Assembly (NCBI GenBank): GCA_910589415.1
Contig: OU342634.1
Coordinates: 38,494,723-38,558,722 of the forward strand
Direction: 5' to 3'
Source: Malachius bipustulatus
Lineage: Eukaryota; Arthropoda; Insecta; Coleoptera; Melyridae
DNA length: 64,000 bases
Part shown: piece by piece, positions 33,290 to 46,400 of the stretch
Layout of the letters: the number at the start of each line of letters is the position of its first letter
Position numbering within the stretch: position 1 is the stretch's first letter
Made by a program: the position numbers and the translations under genes
Notes under the pieces: model-generated
What the model was told of the DNA's origin: nothing
Database searches by the model: none
The model's input: the letters and a program-made list of their open reading frames with translations, nothing else

Positions 33290-35030
33290 TTTCGTGCTTT
33301 TTTTGTATTCTCAATATAAGTCCTAAACTATGCCTTCTATGTTTTATGGAATTTATAAATTTTGTAAATTCAAAGTAGACTAGAATTGCTACATTTGAGA
33401 CCAGAACCAGCGCTGTAGGTTCAATACTTGCTGAGATACAACTGTCCAAAAAGTGACAATTTTCTCCAAAAAAGTGAATTTTTAAGATTTTGTCAATTTT
33501 TGACCCCGATATCGGGGAAAATACTCATTTTACGGGTAAAATCACAGGAGCCATCACGTTTGTTGTGGTAGATGGGGGTTAGGGTTATTCACTGCACAAG
33601 GTGACATGGCATCGTAAGCACACCGTGAGAGATATCGTCGCAGGGTACGCTATACCTTCAATCATTTTGGATGGAACGTTTTGTGATCTTTGATGGATAT
33701 CCTGAGGATAGGACAGAGAAGAACATAAAAACTGCCGAACGCATAAGGAGGTATGGTACTCTGCAGTGTAACCAAGTCATCTTCGAAGAGTCAACCATAA
33801 TAAAAATGGCCCAGGAGAACTTATTGGCCAACGACAGCAACAAACGACGACTGATCGCTCTGATTTGCTCGCTCCGCCTTTCAAAGCCTGGAAATTGATA
33901 CAAAGTGCGACACCATCTTTCTCGCGTAGGTGGCATGAGAAGAACACAGTGGAGTGCAATTCAGAAAAACGTTGAACTCATCACCACAGCTGAAGTGTTC
34001 CTTCAACCTAATTCAGCATACCTACCATTGCAGATGCCGGAGCGAAGTGCTGAATAGCTATGTATGGAGGAGACTGCAGTCAAGATACCTCCCACAGCTT
34101 GCACTACAAAAAATTTGTAAAAGAAGCAGGCTTTGCTAATGTTGACCTCGTCTGTTTGCCTCCAACGGCACGCTTATGGAACTTACCACCAAGTTCAGAA
34201 GTGATTTGGGATGGAAAAAATACCCCTGCATGGGGATGGAAAAAGACCGAACAGGGACTTATTCCAACAATAATGATGAGCGAGGTGGCATCCCATTTCT
34301 TCTTAAATTTTTATCATGCAGATTCAAGAAAGGCTGTATGGGAGGCGGTTGTACTTGCGTAAAAGCAGGCTTCAAATGCATTCAGCATATTTGGCTTTGG
34401 TGTCTCTTGCCATAACATTGACGAGCATCAAATTGCAGAAGAAAGAGAAGACGACGTCGACAATCATGTGCCGATTTTTCAGGCTGATTCAGACAATTTT
34501 TATGAACCACCCACGGAGCGTCTAATGAACAATTCTAACCAAAAATAATGCCCTGTGAATGTGCTTAATAAATAATTACAATATTAATAATTTAAATAAA
34601 TATTTCTTGTGGACTCTACATGGTTTTTTGCTTCAAACTACCCTCATCAAACAATTGCGAGAACTGGATTCAGAGCCAATTTGCAAAAAATGCCGTTTTC
34701 CCAGTTTTTTGAATTTTTAAGATTGGTGAGTAAACTATATGGCCTACAGACGTCGTTCTTTGATTAAATTAAAGATCAACATTTGATATAAAATCTTTAC
34801 GTATGATTTTACCCGTAAAATGAGTATTTTCCGTGATATCGCCGGGGTAGAAAAATGACAAAATCTTAAAATTTCACTATTTTTGGTAAAAACTGTCAAT
34901 TTTTAGAGGGCTGTATCTCGGTAAGTATTAACTCGCACCTTTTTATGGTTTCATTAAAAATTTATAATTGAAACTATCTTAATAAATACAAGGAAATTCG
35001 TATTGAGGATCCAGAAACGAGACAATAGAT
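33290..35030. mobile_element. foldback element enclosing a broken cysteine-rich ORF
   Basis: The inner arm segment 33480-33552 (ttaagattttgtcaa, then gatatcg, then actcattttacgggtaaaat) returns inverted at 34803-34880. Similarity continues outward more weakly to about 33290 and 35030, including tgtatctc(a/g)g(c/t)aagtatt. The ~1.25-kb interior carries the decayed ORF of the next entry and ends in an AT-rich tail. Terminal repeats with a coding interior suggest a DNA-transposon-like unit. No TSD was identified. Confidence 0.6.
33671..34556 (+). pseudogene. degenerate cargo ORF with C-terminal CXC-like cysteine cluster
   Basis: Broken into several frames. The first piece (33671-33898) reads FVIFDGYPEDRTEKNIKTAE, then QVIFEESTIIKMAQENLLAN. 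A later piece (34060-34260) has SLHYKKFVKEAGFANVDLVC and LPPTARLWNL, then WGWKKTEQGLIP. Another frame gives SCRFKKGCMGGGCTCVKAGF, then KC, and an acidic tail stopping at 34547-34549. From memory, this order (FDGY block, LHYK/LPPT block, WGW block, Cys-rich CXC-like tail) is that of a multicopy uncharacterised protein family in arthropod genomes; the middle part of that family is missing here. Function is unknown. Presence inside inverted repeats points to a transposon cargo. Confidence 0.6.
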
Positions 35031-35034
35031 AATG

Positions 35035-37600
35035 GCCGAGTTTTCTCTCAATACTATTAGCTTTACGTTAGATTGAATAATTGCCATTCTCCTTCCGGCA
35101 TCTGGTTGTGGAAATGCTTGGACATTCAAGTTCGATCTAACAAATGACGTCAATCAGGTTCGTAGGTCGCCATCGAGTCGCGCCTTTGCAAAGGATAGCT
35201 TTTAGGTCTCCGGGACCCCAATCCTATCACCTTAGTGTCCTTGTAGGACAAGCAATATTCAATCTACGTGAGGAAGTGGCCCATAGAGGGATAATGTCTT
35301 GTTTTATTCCTTTTCCAGAGATTCTGGTCAGGTAGCACGATCTGATTTCCAGAATTCTTATTCTGTAGCTGGATAAAAAAGGCTTTTAAATTAACTCATA
35401 AGTAAGTGTATGCTCCTTATTAGACGTTTGTTTAATTTAATTTGCTAACAATTATTATTATTATTGTCTCATAATTTTTTTTTATTCAGAATGCTGTTAT
35501 ATGAGTGAATGCTAGTTTTGGAGCACGAGGGAATCCATAAAATTGCCCAGAAATTTTTGGAGACTGAATTTATTTATATTTTTCAAATATTGGACTTATT
35601 TTGTTTTATATCTATATTTTTAATGTTCTATGGAGACTGATTTGGACAGTTCTGTGGACAAACTGTCATTGTTTAATAAATAGTCCACATTTAACCCTTT
35701 TCCCTCTAATTCTTTCTCTATCAATTGCATACTTCCTGTCAACTTTTACAATTTACACTACCTACTTAGGCTGATTAAATAGTCCTTTCTATATGAAATA
35801 TAGTGCTGTCGGTTTCGCATCGGTGAAGCTATCTTTCGGCTCTTGGTTGCCGGCCTGGTAGGGACAAGGCTTTAAATAAGGGAGGGCAGCTATCAGATGA
35901 TAGTCTTTTTTTTTGAGTATATTCTGGAACGATTCAGGAAATTTGGTTTGAGAATTTCAAGTTCGTGTTTAGCAGCCCAAAAGCATTATACAGAACGGTT
36001 AAGTAGTTTTAAAAGAACAAATTGGCGAAACTTCAAATAATAATTATTGTTGTGACAAATTACTTGTTTCTCTACGTAGATAATTGATTATTATTGTGAA
36101 AACAGCGGAGTAATCTCTTGCACTGGTACATATTACAGTAGATAATCTGTAACACTCGTACATGAAATAATCAAATAACAAAACTAGACTGTAACAACTG
36201 TCACTAGAAGTTTCTTGAAATTCAAACACACGTTCAGTGTTTAATTTCAAATGGCATTTATGTGGCGGTCTGATGAAATTCCAGGTTGAATGAGCAAACT
36301 ATTCTTACGTGTTATGATTAGTATGACGTTCCTCGTTTGTTGTATCCGTTTAGTGTGATTTTCATCCAAGCGAAGTGTTCAGTCTAACAATTCTATTACT
36401 GGAAGCGGCATGAGGATGCTATTGTTGTCAACCTGATGGTCGTGTAAAAATATTTTCTGACATGAAGTCTATAGATTAAGAGAAAGAGAAAATAATTATT
36501 ACGTTTACTCTTGCTTGAAGATATAATAAACAGTAATTTTCTTGTAACTTGTGATTCTGCATGAGCAACTTATCAAAAAATCAAAAAAGTACAAAAAATT
36601 ATTCAAGTTGGCAGTAATGATTTTGTCTTGAATGGGAGTTTTTGAGAATTTTATCGAATTGGTGAAACGCCTTTCTAGCCAAAAAGGAGAATGGGTTTTT
36701 CTTCCTTTTTCAAAGCTATTCCTTGACACATGAGTATATATTTGACTTTCTAAATTAGGAATCAATAAAATTATCTGATTAGCTGATTCTAAGCCGATCT
36801 GACGATGAAAATATTATTTTTTGTTCAGCAATATAGAGCTTCACCTCATTATGTGGCCGTTAATTTAGTGATTACTTGCTACTGATTATTACCCAAAACG
36901 TTCTGTTTTGCTCATAATAAATCGTTCCAGTTCTTCCACAGATAATGCTGGAATGCCATCCCGCAGGTCAGACCGAAATGTATGTAAGTTGCTTTGTTCC
37001 GTAATTTTTGTCAAATTGGTAGGTATCGACTTTAGATAAATCTGAAGTGACATGAAGTCGAAAGTATTTTGATTAAATCAATAAAGCCAATAAAGCCCTT
37101 AATAAGTGTTATATGTGCCCTGTTGCTTGTTTTGGAATTGAAGTAATGAAGATCGATATGTTTTATAATATCTATTTATAATTCTTTATAATGTCTCGTC
37201 TCTTCCAAACCAATCAGCGTGGGTCTTAAATTTGAATTTCAACCAATAGGAAATAGGACTGATGAAAAAGGGCATTATTGTTGTCTACTCGGCAGCGTAC
37301 GCGAAATATTTCGTGCACTAGAGCAGAAACTATTTCGTGCACGGTAGTAGGAATCTTATATTTGTCGCCCTAGCAACAAAGAAACAAGCAACTTTTGCAC
37401 TAAATTAAAAATTTCCTTGCGTCATTTTTATGACTAGGTATGATTTCGATGTTTCCGCTTATTTCAATAAAAAATTCTGTACGCATCTCAAGAGCGAAAT
37501 TATGGCCCTTTCGAATGATTTTGAAGATGAAAAGCTTTCATTCCTCAAGCATCAAAGTTCTATTTTACGCACTAGATACATACGAGTACATAACTATTTA
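35035..37600. other. gene-free stretch
   Basis: No recognisable gene. A local duplication of the word atttcgtgcac occurs near 37307 and 37329. No longer repeat pair was seen apart from weak similarity to the 39.6-39.96 kb region. Confidence 0.5.
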
Positions 37601-38115
37601 TTTTGCTTTACTATAGCTGTCAAAAATCATCCTATAAACGAGTATCTTTATGCTGTCATTGGTTTTTGGACAATGACGTCATCGTCAATTTCTTAAAAAA
37701 TCATAAATGCATATTTATGATATATCGTTTGTAATAAGTCGAGTGTCACAATTCACACGAGTGTGAAATTTCTTTTCCGCACGTGCTACACACAGTACTT
37801 TTCCTACGACCACAATTTAATAGATTAATTACTTAACAAATTTAACACATAAATTATTTTTTCTGACTATGCTCTGCTTTTATGACCTTTTCTCCAATTT
37901 ATGAAATGTTTATAAGCAGATTCGTATTTTTCTCTCGAAACTACAGGTAGCAAATTCAAAGAACACAAATCTGCTTGTTTTCTGACTTCAGCAGGTGTTG
38001 TATTTTCTGCTTCAGATTCAGAGGAATCACAATCCATTATAATGATAGGTAACTAAAGTTTATTTTTTCAGACTACCTAGGTAGGTATTATTTTCAATTC
38101 TACTTTTAATATTAC

Positions 38116-39070
38116 TACCCAAACAGCACAAAGTAGTCCTATGGACGTCCAATGGACATCCCTCTATGTACCAACGGACGTCCATAGGACGTCCGTTTTT
38201 GTCCTATGGACGTCCATGGGACGTCCACTCAGTGTCCATTTGTCACAACTTTGGACATCCGCAGGATGTCCGTTACTGGACTTCCATAGGATGTCCGTTA
38301 TCGGACGTCCATAGGGAGTCCGTTATCGGATGTCCATAAAGCATTTGCTGATAAATATCTTAGTGAGGAACAAAAGACAGAAAATATTCGATAAGTCTTG
38401 AAATTTAGAGTTTTGAAAAATCCAATATATGTAGTGATAGGTATAAGGGTATATACGGTAATTTTCTGTTTTGAAAACAAAGTTATTGATAACGGCTAAA
38501 GATACAGGAAAACGACTAGGTACTTACCTACTTACGTGTTTCTATCATTGAGTTTTACGTAAAATCTGGTAATTTTCATTGAAAAGTTGTTAATTATATT
38601 AGTTTATGATAATATTGATAAACTTGATGAAAATATTCGTTTTTGGATTTTTCACAAACTCTAAAAATTAAAGATTCATCGAATTTCTTTCTTTTGTTCA
38701 CTGTATAATGCAGATGTCTTCATCTTTACGCTAGCAGTCTTGAGTTTGATGGGAATGGCGGAGGTCTTTCCTTGGGACGAATTAATGTATAATGTAGGAA
38801 TGTGGATTGTATGATAGTGGAAGAATGGAAGATGGGGTGGTTAGCGCGTGCGTGCGCACTTGTGCTGCTATTCTCTTCCTGTCTGCGACAGCACGTCATG
38901 CGCAATAGTCAAAAATAACTCGATGGACGTCCAATGGACGTACTTTTGTGGACGTACATAAGAAGTCCGTGCGGAGAAGTCCGTAGGACGTCCATTTATT
39001 GTCCATGGACCAATGGACGTATAATGGATACTCAACGGACGTCCATAGGACACTCGGTGCTATCTGGGTA
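38116..39070. mobile_element. 955-bp non-coding element of repeated TGGACGTCC words, 10-bp TSD
   Basis: TTAATATTAC at 38106-38115 and again at 39071-39080 is a 10-bp target duplication. The ends are inverted: TACCCA..TAGCAC-like at the left (tacccaaacagcac) and GTGCTATCTGGGTA at the right. The outer ~220 and ~140 bp are packed with variants of ggacgtccataggacgtcc, itself near-palindromic, so the ends can pair in many registers. The centre (38350-38900) is unremarkable and no transposase is present. A 9-10-bp TSD with long subterminal repeats fits a non-autonomous MULE-like element, though superfamily is not certain. Confidence 0.8.
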
Positions 39071-39080
39071 TTAATATTAC

Positions 39081-40830
39081 TATTATATGTATACTGTTAA
39101 ATCATTGAATTCTACCGACAATATTATTATTATTTATTATAAGACTCTGTATCTAAACTAAAAATAAAGTGACGTGGAGCGTGAAGACGTGGTAGATACA
39201 ACTTCCACACAACGCAGGCGCAGTCGTGGATTGAAGTTAGAGGTGTGCGAGTTTTCACGTTCGTGAATTTGATTTGAACGCTACCAATGCTGATATTAGC
39301 GATCAACTCGTAAATTTTAATAATTACGCCACAAGAGTAAGTATATTATATTTTATAGTCTTGTCGGGTTCTATCTTATCCCATTTGTGTTTATTTTATT
39401 ACCTTGAAGCTTTAAATGAATAGTTATTCCATTAACAATAAGTAACAGTGAGTTCTCAGTTACCGCCCATCACTATTGTTTACATTAAAACTGTACGGAA
39501 ACGATTTTTGGCTATGCGTTATGTCACTTTGTCGCACAGTTTTGGATACGTGAGAAATCTGCTAGTTTGCGCACAAAAAACAATGCGCAAAGTAGTGTTT
39601 TGTATAGTGGTCGTAGGAAAAAGTATTTTTCAGGATAATATTTTTTTTAATTTTAATTTATTTTACTAAACAAAAGGAAAAAAAAACGACGTTCGTTTTT
39701 CATTTAGAAGCTTCTTTCGAAAGAAGAACATTTACTCAAAATTTCACACGGAATGTTTTTTTTTAACTTTACAGTTCACAATTTTCGGTTTTTTTTGAAG
39801 TCAATTGAAAGTTTAACATGCCGTTTTTTGCTTCAGCAGAAAATATTCTTCTCAAGAAGACCTTTGCAACGATGTCTCACCACAAGTAAGAGGTTGTTAT
39901 TTAAAAAATAAATAATAATAACGTCATTGGGCAAACACCAATGACGTCGATAATAATAATATGTTACACTTCGAAAGATGGCATCTTAATAACAAAATCG
40001 ATCTATCAAAGCATTTTCGATAAAAACGTCACATAACGGAATAAATTATTTTGTTCCAAACTTCATACAACCACATGATACGTACAATAAATAATAAACT
40101 ATAACGTATAACATATTTATATTTTATAGACAGGGTCACTTCCTCAAACGATATTTTTAATAAATAAATTTATTAAAAAAAGCTTCGCAGATATTCCTCA
40201 CTTGAGATGGCAAATGAATTTTGTTTCAGATTTTCTGCGGAATTCTACCCTTTAATATTAAAGCTGTATTGAAGCTCTGAAGGAGTATTAAATGTTTAAA
40301 TTATTAATAACAAACTTTTCAAGAACAACAGAACTCACGCTTTGCAAGGTAACGGTATAAAGTAACTTCTAAGTTTAACAAAAATTAAAAAATTATGAAC
40401 ATATTAATTATATAAAAGTTTTGACATACTTAGAGGAAGTATTAAAACGTTGTGTAACTAAAAAAGCATATCTACTGAAGCCATATGGAACCGAGTCAAC
40501 CAAGAAAAAAAAACAATTAATTATTCTAATCGTTTTCTCCTAATGCCTTATTGCATAAAAATTATAATGAACTAGGTTGGTAATTTCGCTATGATGAATT
40601 TTTTTTTTGACGTTAAGAGGTTTTAAAGCAAACAAATATTACAAGGTTTATCTGGTAAAGTTTATTTAAAAATTAATTTCTAGCATATCATGTTACATCA
40701 TGTTATTATCATGTTACCTATCATGTTAATCATCAGTTTTAAGGATTCATATGATGAAATGGAATGGACTATGGCTTCAGAGCTCCCAGGAAATTCAAAA
40801 TAACATTACCCTTTTTATTATTATTATTAT
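39081..40830. other. gene-free stretch
   Basis: AT-rich sequence without a recognisable gene. It includes a short hairpin near 39924-39950 (tgacgtcattg...caatgacgtc type) and poly-T/poly-A runs. A 19-bp piece at 39607-39625 is the inverse of 37795-37813. Confidence 0.45.
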
Positions 40831-40834
40831 TTTA

Positions 40835-40912
40835 TTTTTTATTTATTCAAAAGGCACATTATGCACTGCAGGGGAATCATTTGACGCTCTAGAAGCGCTC
40901 TATGAGCGGAGA
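40835..40912 (-). pseudogene. 3' terminal fragment of LINE family X
   Basis: The words gcactgcaggg, atcatttgacgctct and tatgagcgga match the 3' end of the copy at 26442-27575 (there gcactgcaggg, atgacgctctgg, catgagcgga), preceded by an AT-rich T-tract as tail. Only the last ~75 bp of the element is present. Confidence 0.7.
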
Positions 40913-40966
40913 AACATTGAATATGAACTAATTAAAAAAGTATCACTTTGTGGAATAATAGCCTAA

Positions 40967-41115
40967 TGCCCGTATTCACAAACGATAATTTCCTAAATAA
41001 TTACGTAATTATTTAAATGAGTGAGATGGAGATATGCAGTTTTTTTGCAATAGAATGAGATGGGGATAATTGATTACGTAATTATTTTGGAAATTATCGT
41101 TTGTGAATACGGGCG
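40967..41115. mobile_element. 149-bp MITE with TAA target duplication
   Basis: The ends (gcccgtattcacaaacgata and its inverse) run as near-perfect ~45-bp inverted repeats through ataattacgtaatta. TAA flanks both sides (40964-40966, 41116-41118), as for Tourist/Harbinger-type MITEs. No coding capacity. Confidence 0.8.
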
Positions 41116-41118
41116 TAA

Positions 41119-42495
41119 ATCAAATAACTGCTACGTTTTACGTTAAAGATCACAATGTTGTTACAATACAATTTAGTGGTTTAATGGACATAGTTTTGAG
41201 ACAAAAATTCCTAAAATGCATTAAAGAGGGCTTAGTTTATAAAATACTTCTGAAGTATATTTAAAAAAATGCTTTCATGTGGCACTCACACACTATGGAA
41301 GATGATCAACGATATGACTTTCATTGCAGTGGACAGATGATAATTCATGACAGGTCCAGTTATATTGTAAGTCTTATTTCTGCATGTCACCATAATAAAT
41401 AATATTAAAATACGTTATACCTACATAGTTGATACAACGTATTGTATTTGAAAATAATTAGTTAAAAATTTAATTATTTTTCAAATAATTAAACTAACGG
41501 TGGTTTACTACATTCATAATTTAAAGATCAACGTATTGTATATAATATTATAATATTATTTATTTCATAATAAAATAATTAACATAAGTAGACCGTGATG
41601 AAAGTATTTCGGGGATAAGAAAACTCGAGTTGATGGGCTTGAAGGAAAGTATACGAGTAGTTTCGTTCAATGAATTGATTTGTTCGATAGTTTAATACGT
41701 CGATACTGAAATCGGAGATACCTAAACTGAGGAATTAATCACCAAATGGAACAGGTGCAGCGTTTACGAGCCTCTCAGATATCGTCCGGAGATAATTCAT
41801 AGAGGAAACAGTGGAAAGTGGAGGAAAGTCCAGTTAATAGACTCGCCTAATCGCGTTATCACCGGTAGCTCATCAATCCACCGCCGGTTATGGCTCCCTC
41901 AAATCTTAACGACACAGATCTGCAGGATTGGCTTTTTATATACTTCCTCCCGTAATAATTTACCACTCTGGACTAATCCGCAGTGTTACGTCCCTTCCGG
42001 TTATTTCTGGATGAGCGAAACTGTTAATTTGGAGGGAAGTGAAGTTTCTTTGTAGCCGCCGGTGATTCGGCTTCAGCTACGCCGCTCGCATGAGTTACTA
42101 TACTATGGTCTCCCGGTTATAGTGATGGAGATATTATCCCACCTGGATAAACATAAGTACAAAGGATCACTTAGCTTATTTGCTAGTTATTTTCCCATAC
42201 TTATTTTAGAAAAGCATTCCATAAACTATTCTGGACCTGGACAGTATAACATTTATGCATGCTCCAGGGGCTTAATTCTGTGTAACTTTACAATTTCATA
42301 GAGTAAATTGTTATACCTATAATATGTATGAGCATTTTTTTTTTGAAGATCTTGCAACGGTAATTAATCGTAGAAAATTTCCTAAGCCTTTCATGGTATA
42401 CCAATATCTCCATACTTAGTGGTATACCCTATGGACCATAATTATTGGTCACTAATAACAAAACTAAATACCTACTTACACACCATAAAAAATTA
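41119..42495. other. gene-free stretch with a GC-elevated island
   Basis: The island 41740-42110 stands out from the AT-rich flanks. On the minus strand it has a TATATAAAAAGCC box (complement at about 41931-41943), followed ~25-30 nt later by an Inr-like gatctgtgtc, so it could be a core promoter. No following ORF is convincing. Confidence 0.35.
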
Positions 42496-42499
42496 TACT

Positions 42500-42565
42500 T
42501 TTGTGGATTTGAACTCCGTACTCACGAACTGCCAGGCTGCGCTCTTTTCCACTCCGCCAAGCAAC
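42500..42565 (-). repeat. tRNA-derived SINE head
   Basis: On the minus strand TGGCGGAGTGG (complement of 42549-42559) fits a Pol III A box, and AGTTCAAATCC (complement of 42505-42515) fits a B box 33 bases further on. The T- and acceptor-stem pairings of a true tRNA are poor, so a SINE or tRNA pseudogene is likelier than a gene. Confidence 0.55.
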
Positions 42566-43317
42566 TAAAATGAATTTTTTCTACTCCCAACTTTTAATAT
42601 GCATATTAAATATGAATCACCAGTGCTTTAATGGGTCTCATTAAGATACAAATTTTTATTAAAGCACTGGTCAAGCTATCCAATGGCAGAGGAGCATTTG
42701 CAATCGAATCGGTTCCTTTTCGCTCACGATCGGGTCGGCAAGCCAATCGAAGTCACAGAGTTGTCATACTCACGACAAAAATTGCCTTGTGATATAAGTT
42801 CTGTATTTCTGAAAAAAAATCCTGAACGTTTATTTAATTTAGAACATAAGTAACATTCAAAGAAAATTTATCAAGATTTTATGTTACCTTAATTAATTTG
42901 ATAAGTAGGTATATCGTGTAAAAGATGGGAAGATAAAGTATTATATCATTCGTAGCGCTCCGTGATATAGTATTCAAAGCGGCAACGCTGCGACCCGCGT
43001 TGCGCAGGTAAAGAATATCGTAATTAATGGCTGTCAGTTATTAAAATTATTAATTAATCTCAAAATCGAAGCGTAAAATTCGGAATTCGAATTTCGCATA
43101 ATAAAAATTACGCAGTAGTGAGTAGTGCCCTTTAAACTTGATACTAAAACATGTCTCAGCAGAATAACCTTAGCGACAAAGAGAAAATTTGGTACCTAAT
43201 ATGCATAAGCAAATAGCAACCTATCTTAACCTCAATGATCTGCAATTGTACACGGGTGATTGTTAAAATATATAATTTTTTTATCTTTTCTATGAAATAA
43301 AAAAGGGTCGTAGAAAA

Positions 43318-43437
43318 AATAGTGTATGGAACTCGCAGATAATGGCTATTAATACGCTCTTATGATGGTTAAGATACGAGCCGTAGGCGAGTGTATTAAT
43401 AGCCTTCATTATAAGCTCGTTGCATAATATACTATTA
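43318..43437. mobile_element. 120-bp hairpin MITE
   Basis: The left arm (aatagtgtat..gaactcgcagataatggctattaatacgctc, in pieces) and right arm (gagtgtattaatagcc..cattataagctcgttgc..atatactatt) are inverted copies around tacgagccgtaggc. The loop words resemble those of the hairpin element at 10380-10502, though the arms differ. Confidence 0.65.
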
Positions 43438-43439
43438 CA

Positions 43440-46400
43440 GCACTCAGCGGAAATAATTATCTGTTACTTGTGATTGCTCGGTAGGTACACCAACACCACA
43501 CGTTTCACAATTTATACAAAAGGCATTAGTTTATCGATTTTTTCATAAAAAAAAGTGTAAGCTAATTTTCCAGTAGGTAGGAATTTTTTTATTTTTCGAT
43601 AAAAGTGCCAACGTATGCGAGACTAATTGAAACCAATACTTCAAATTATATGTCGAAGAAAAAAACCTGAAAAAAATTTCACGATGTAGAGAATACAAGA
43701 AGATACATATGAGGATGCGGAAAAACGTAAAAAACGTTAATTACCTGCCCAATTTTTATTTTTTTTTTTTCAAGTTAGTTTTGTCAACGTCCAAGGTAAA
43801 AAATTATGTCTAAATTTTTTGTAGGTAATGAACGTCACTATCACACTGTTTTGTTATTTTTTTCATCGGTCAAAAAAAAAAAAGAAAAAAAATGCGAAAT
43901 TGTGCGAATTATTTTTTTCCTGCTCACCTTGTTTTTTTTTTTTGGAAAAACGATCTCTACAAAGTTTGTACGTCTATGCTTTCCCTAAGTAACTATGCAA
44001 ACAGAATCTGTCCGGATAGGTCGTATTTGGGAGTTTCAAGGTTAGTGCTAGCCAAATTTCATCTCGATCTGCTTTCTTATTGATCTTATTGATCTTGACA
44101 CTTATTACGAGTGTTGCATAGGATGTTCCCGAAAAAAAATTCCCGAAAAAAATGCACTTCCCGGTAACGGATCCCGCTCATTTTCAATAGGCGTCATGAG
44201 ATCTCTTCAATCGAGCCAAATTTCAACTTTCTAAGACGAAAAATTGCGCCTCTATAATAGTGTTTCTTAGAAAAAGTGTGACAGACTGAAAGACACTACT
44301 TTTTGGGCGTGTAGTTTCCGTACTTTTCCGCAACTACCGAGAAATCGGTTTCGCCTATCTCGGATAGTTATCTAGGCGGTCTTATTTTTGTCAAGTCGAC
44401 GCAATGACGAAACTGGAGCTCATAAGTGCGCGAAATTTGAATTTGTATTGACTTGTGCATGGAAGAATTCCTCGATTCCCTGAAATTGATACTTCTGAAG
44501 TCGGCTTTGTGCTGGAATTGTTCCAGAATTAATTTGCCGGCATCTCTTCACTTTATATTCTAGCAGTTCATGTTGAAGATTACGAATATAATCACTTGCT
44601 TTGAAATGTTTTGAACACACTCTAGCATTTGTTGCACTGCCTTACTAAAGGTAAAAGGGGTAACCGGCAAAATGATGAAAAAAAAATGTATTTTCGGTAC
44701 AATCATCATAAATATTTGGTTTCTCCAACTAGAACGCTTTCTTGCGGCTTCATCAATAATTGCAAAAACGAAAAACCTTTTCATAACAGTCGAAACTTTT
44801 TTCTTGAAGCAATCTTGAGAAATATAGTGTTTTACTTGATTATGTCGTGAAGTGATAAGAAGTGTGTTACTCTTGCAGCTTCACATAATATGAGCGGGTG
44901 TCTGCATCGTTACCACATTTGCGGCAACGGTCGGAGCTGCAATTGTTTCCAGGGACTCCATTCACGTTAGCGCATAATTGAAATTTAGTTTGATCACTGC
45001 TGGCCACTCAATAGAAGCAAGCGAGTTAAGACTAAGTTTTGAAATTTTTGAAATTCAATCTGGTTCATATTAAAAAAATACTTTTGGTAATGTTAAAATA
45101 ATAGAAAAGACATTCAAAATCAAAAGCGATACTTAAGGCAAACTAGAGTTGGCGCGGTGTTTGGTATACTCGGTAATCTGGTAATGTTCCCGGAGGTAAG
45201 ATAGTATTCCAGGGATCTCACATAATATACAATAATAATAGACATGTGGAATACTTTTTCCACATTACCTGATTGAAAATCGCTGTTAGAAATACACATT
45301 CTTACAATGATATGCGTTAATGCTTATTAGATATTAAATATTCATCATCAACTCCAGGAAAAACAATAAAGCTTCAAAGCTCTAGGGTTTCACCACGTTG
45401 GCGGTGGTGAGAGTGAAAGTTCATTTCATGCTTGATATATTTCACTCAGTGAACGTAACACATTATTTCTTTATCAAAGAATAAACAATAAAAAAATTTC
45501 ACCATAACTCTCCAACATTCATCGCAGCCACCTTCATTTAAGAAGATAATGAGAAAATTAAAAAGTATACATGCCTGAATACGATTTCAATCCTTTCTTC
45601 AGTTACAGTTAGTTAACGCGCCTTTTAGTTACAGTAATTAATAAATTGATATTGTTTCTTGCCATACTCTAAAATCCAGGTAGCTGAAGCCTTCATGCAC
45701 AAATAAAACTGGCGCCATTTTACGTAGCTATAAATAGCAATCTATTCAAGACCATACTTCGTCTAGGAATCCTGTTAGGTGTAGTGAAGACACAAGCGTG
45801 TAAATCCCCCACGCGAATCTAATTGATCCTCACGACGGCATTGTCTCTTGCACAGAACAACGATTGTATTAGGAGGGAAGAATTGCCGTGGGAGATCGGA
45901 TCTCTCTGGCGGACAATCGGCTAAATACGGCGTGTGTAAGATGCAAATGGACGACGACAATGTCTGTTTGTATTCCACAGTCGACTGGAATATAATCCAA
46001 TCAGTGGAGCACACAGGCACTCAGTCGGCTTATCTGGGCATCATGGTCGGGTTCTTGTTGCCACCAGTGGGTTCCCTGCGAGTTGCAGAAAAATGTTCAT
46101 CTACTTATATTGAAATATAATATGTTCTGCATTTATTGAGTTATAAAAATAAACCATCTTCAATATTTATATTATTACTTAATAGCTAGTTGAAGAGATG
46201 ATTTGTGCTAATTAATTATGAACCTGTTTCATGACCTGTTTCGAAGAAAGCACAGAAAGTGAATTTGATGCAATTTTGGGCTCGTTTCTGCAATAGTTTG
46301 ACAAAAATTATTAAACTTTTCATGATGTAGATAACACTGACACTAAGTATAATACCCGTTCGCACATTTTTTGTCGAGCTATTCACTAAACAATAATGTC

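Noticed and set aside
42500..42565. Functional tRNA gene on the minus strand
   Set aside because: A- and B-box matches are good, but acceptor and T-stem pairings fail, so SINE head is the safer call.
45848..46120. 90-codon ORF as a host gene
   Set aside because: No family match, no ATG start, and the acceptor-like site alone is weak; left as an unexplained island.
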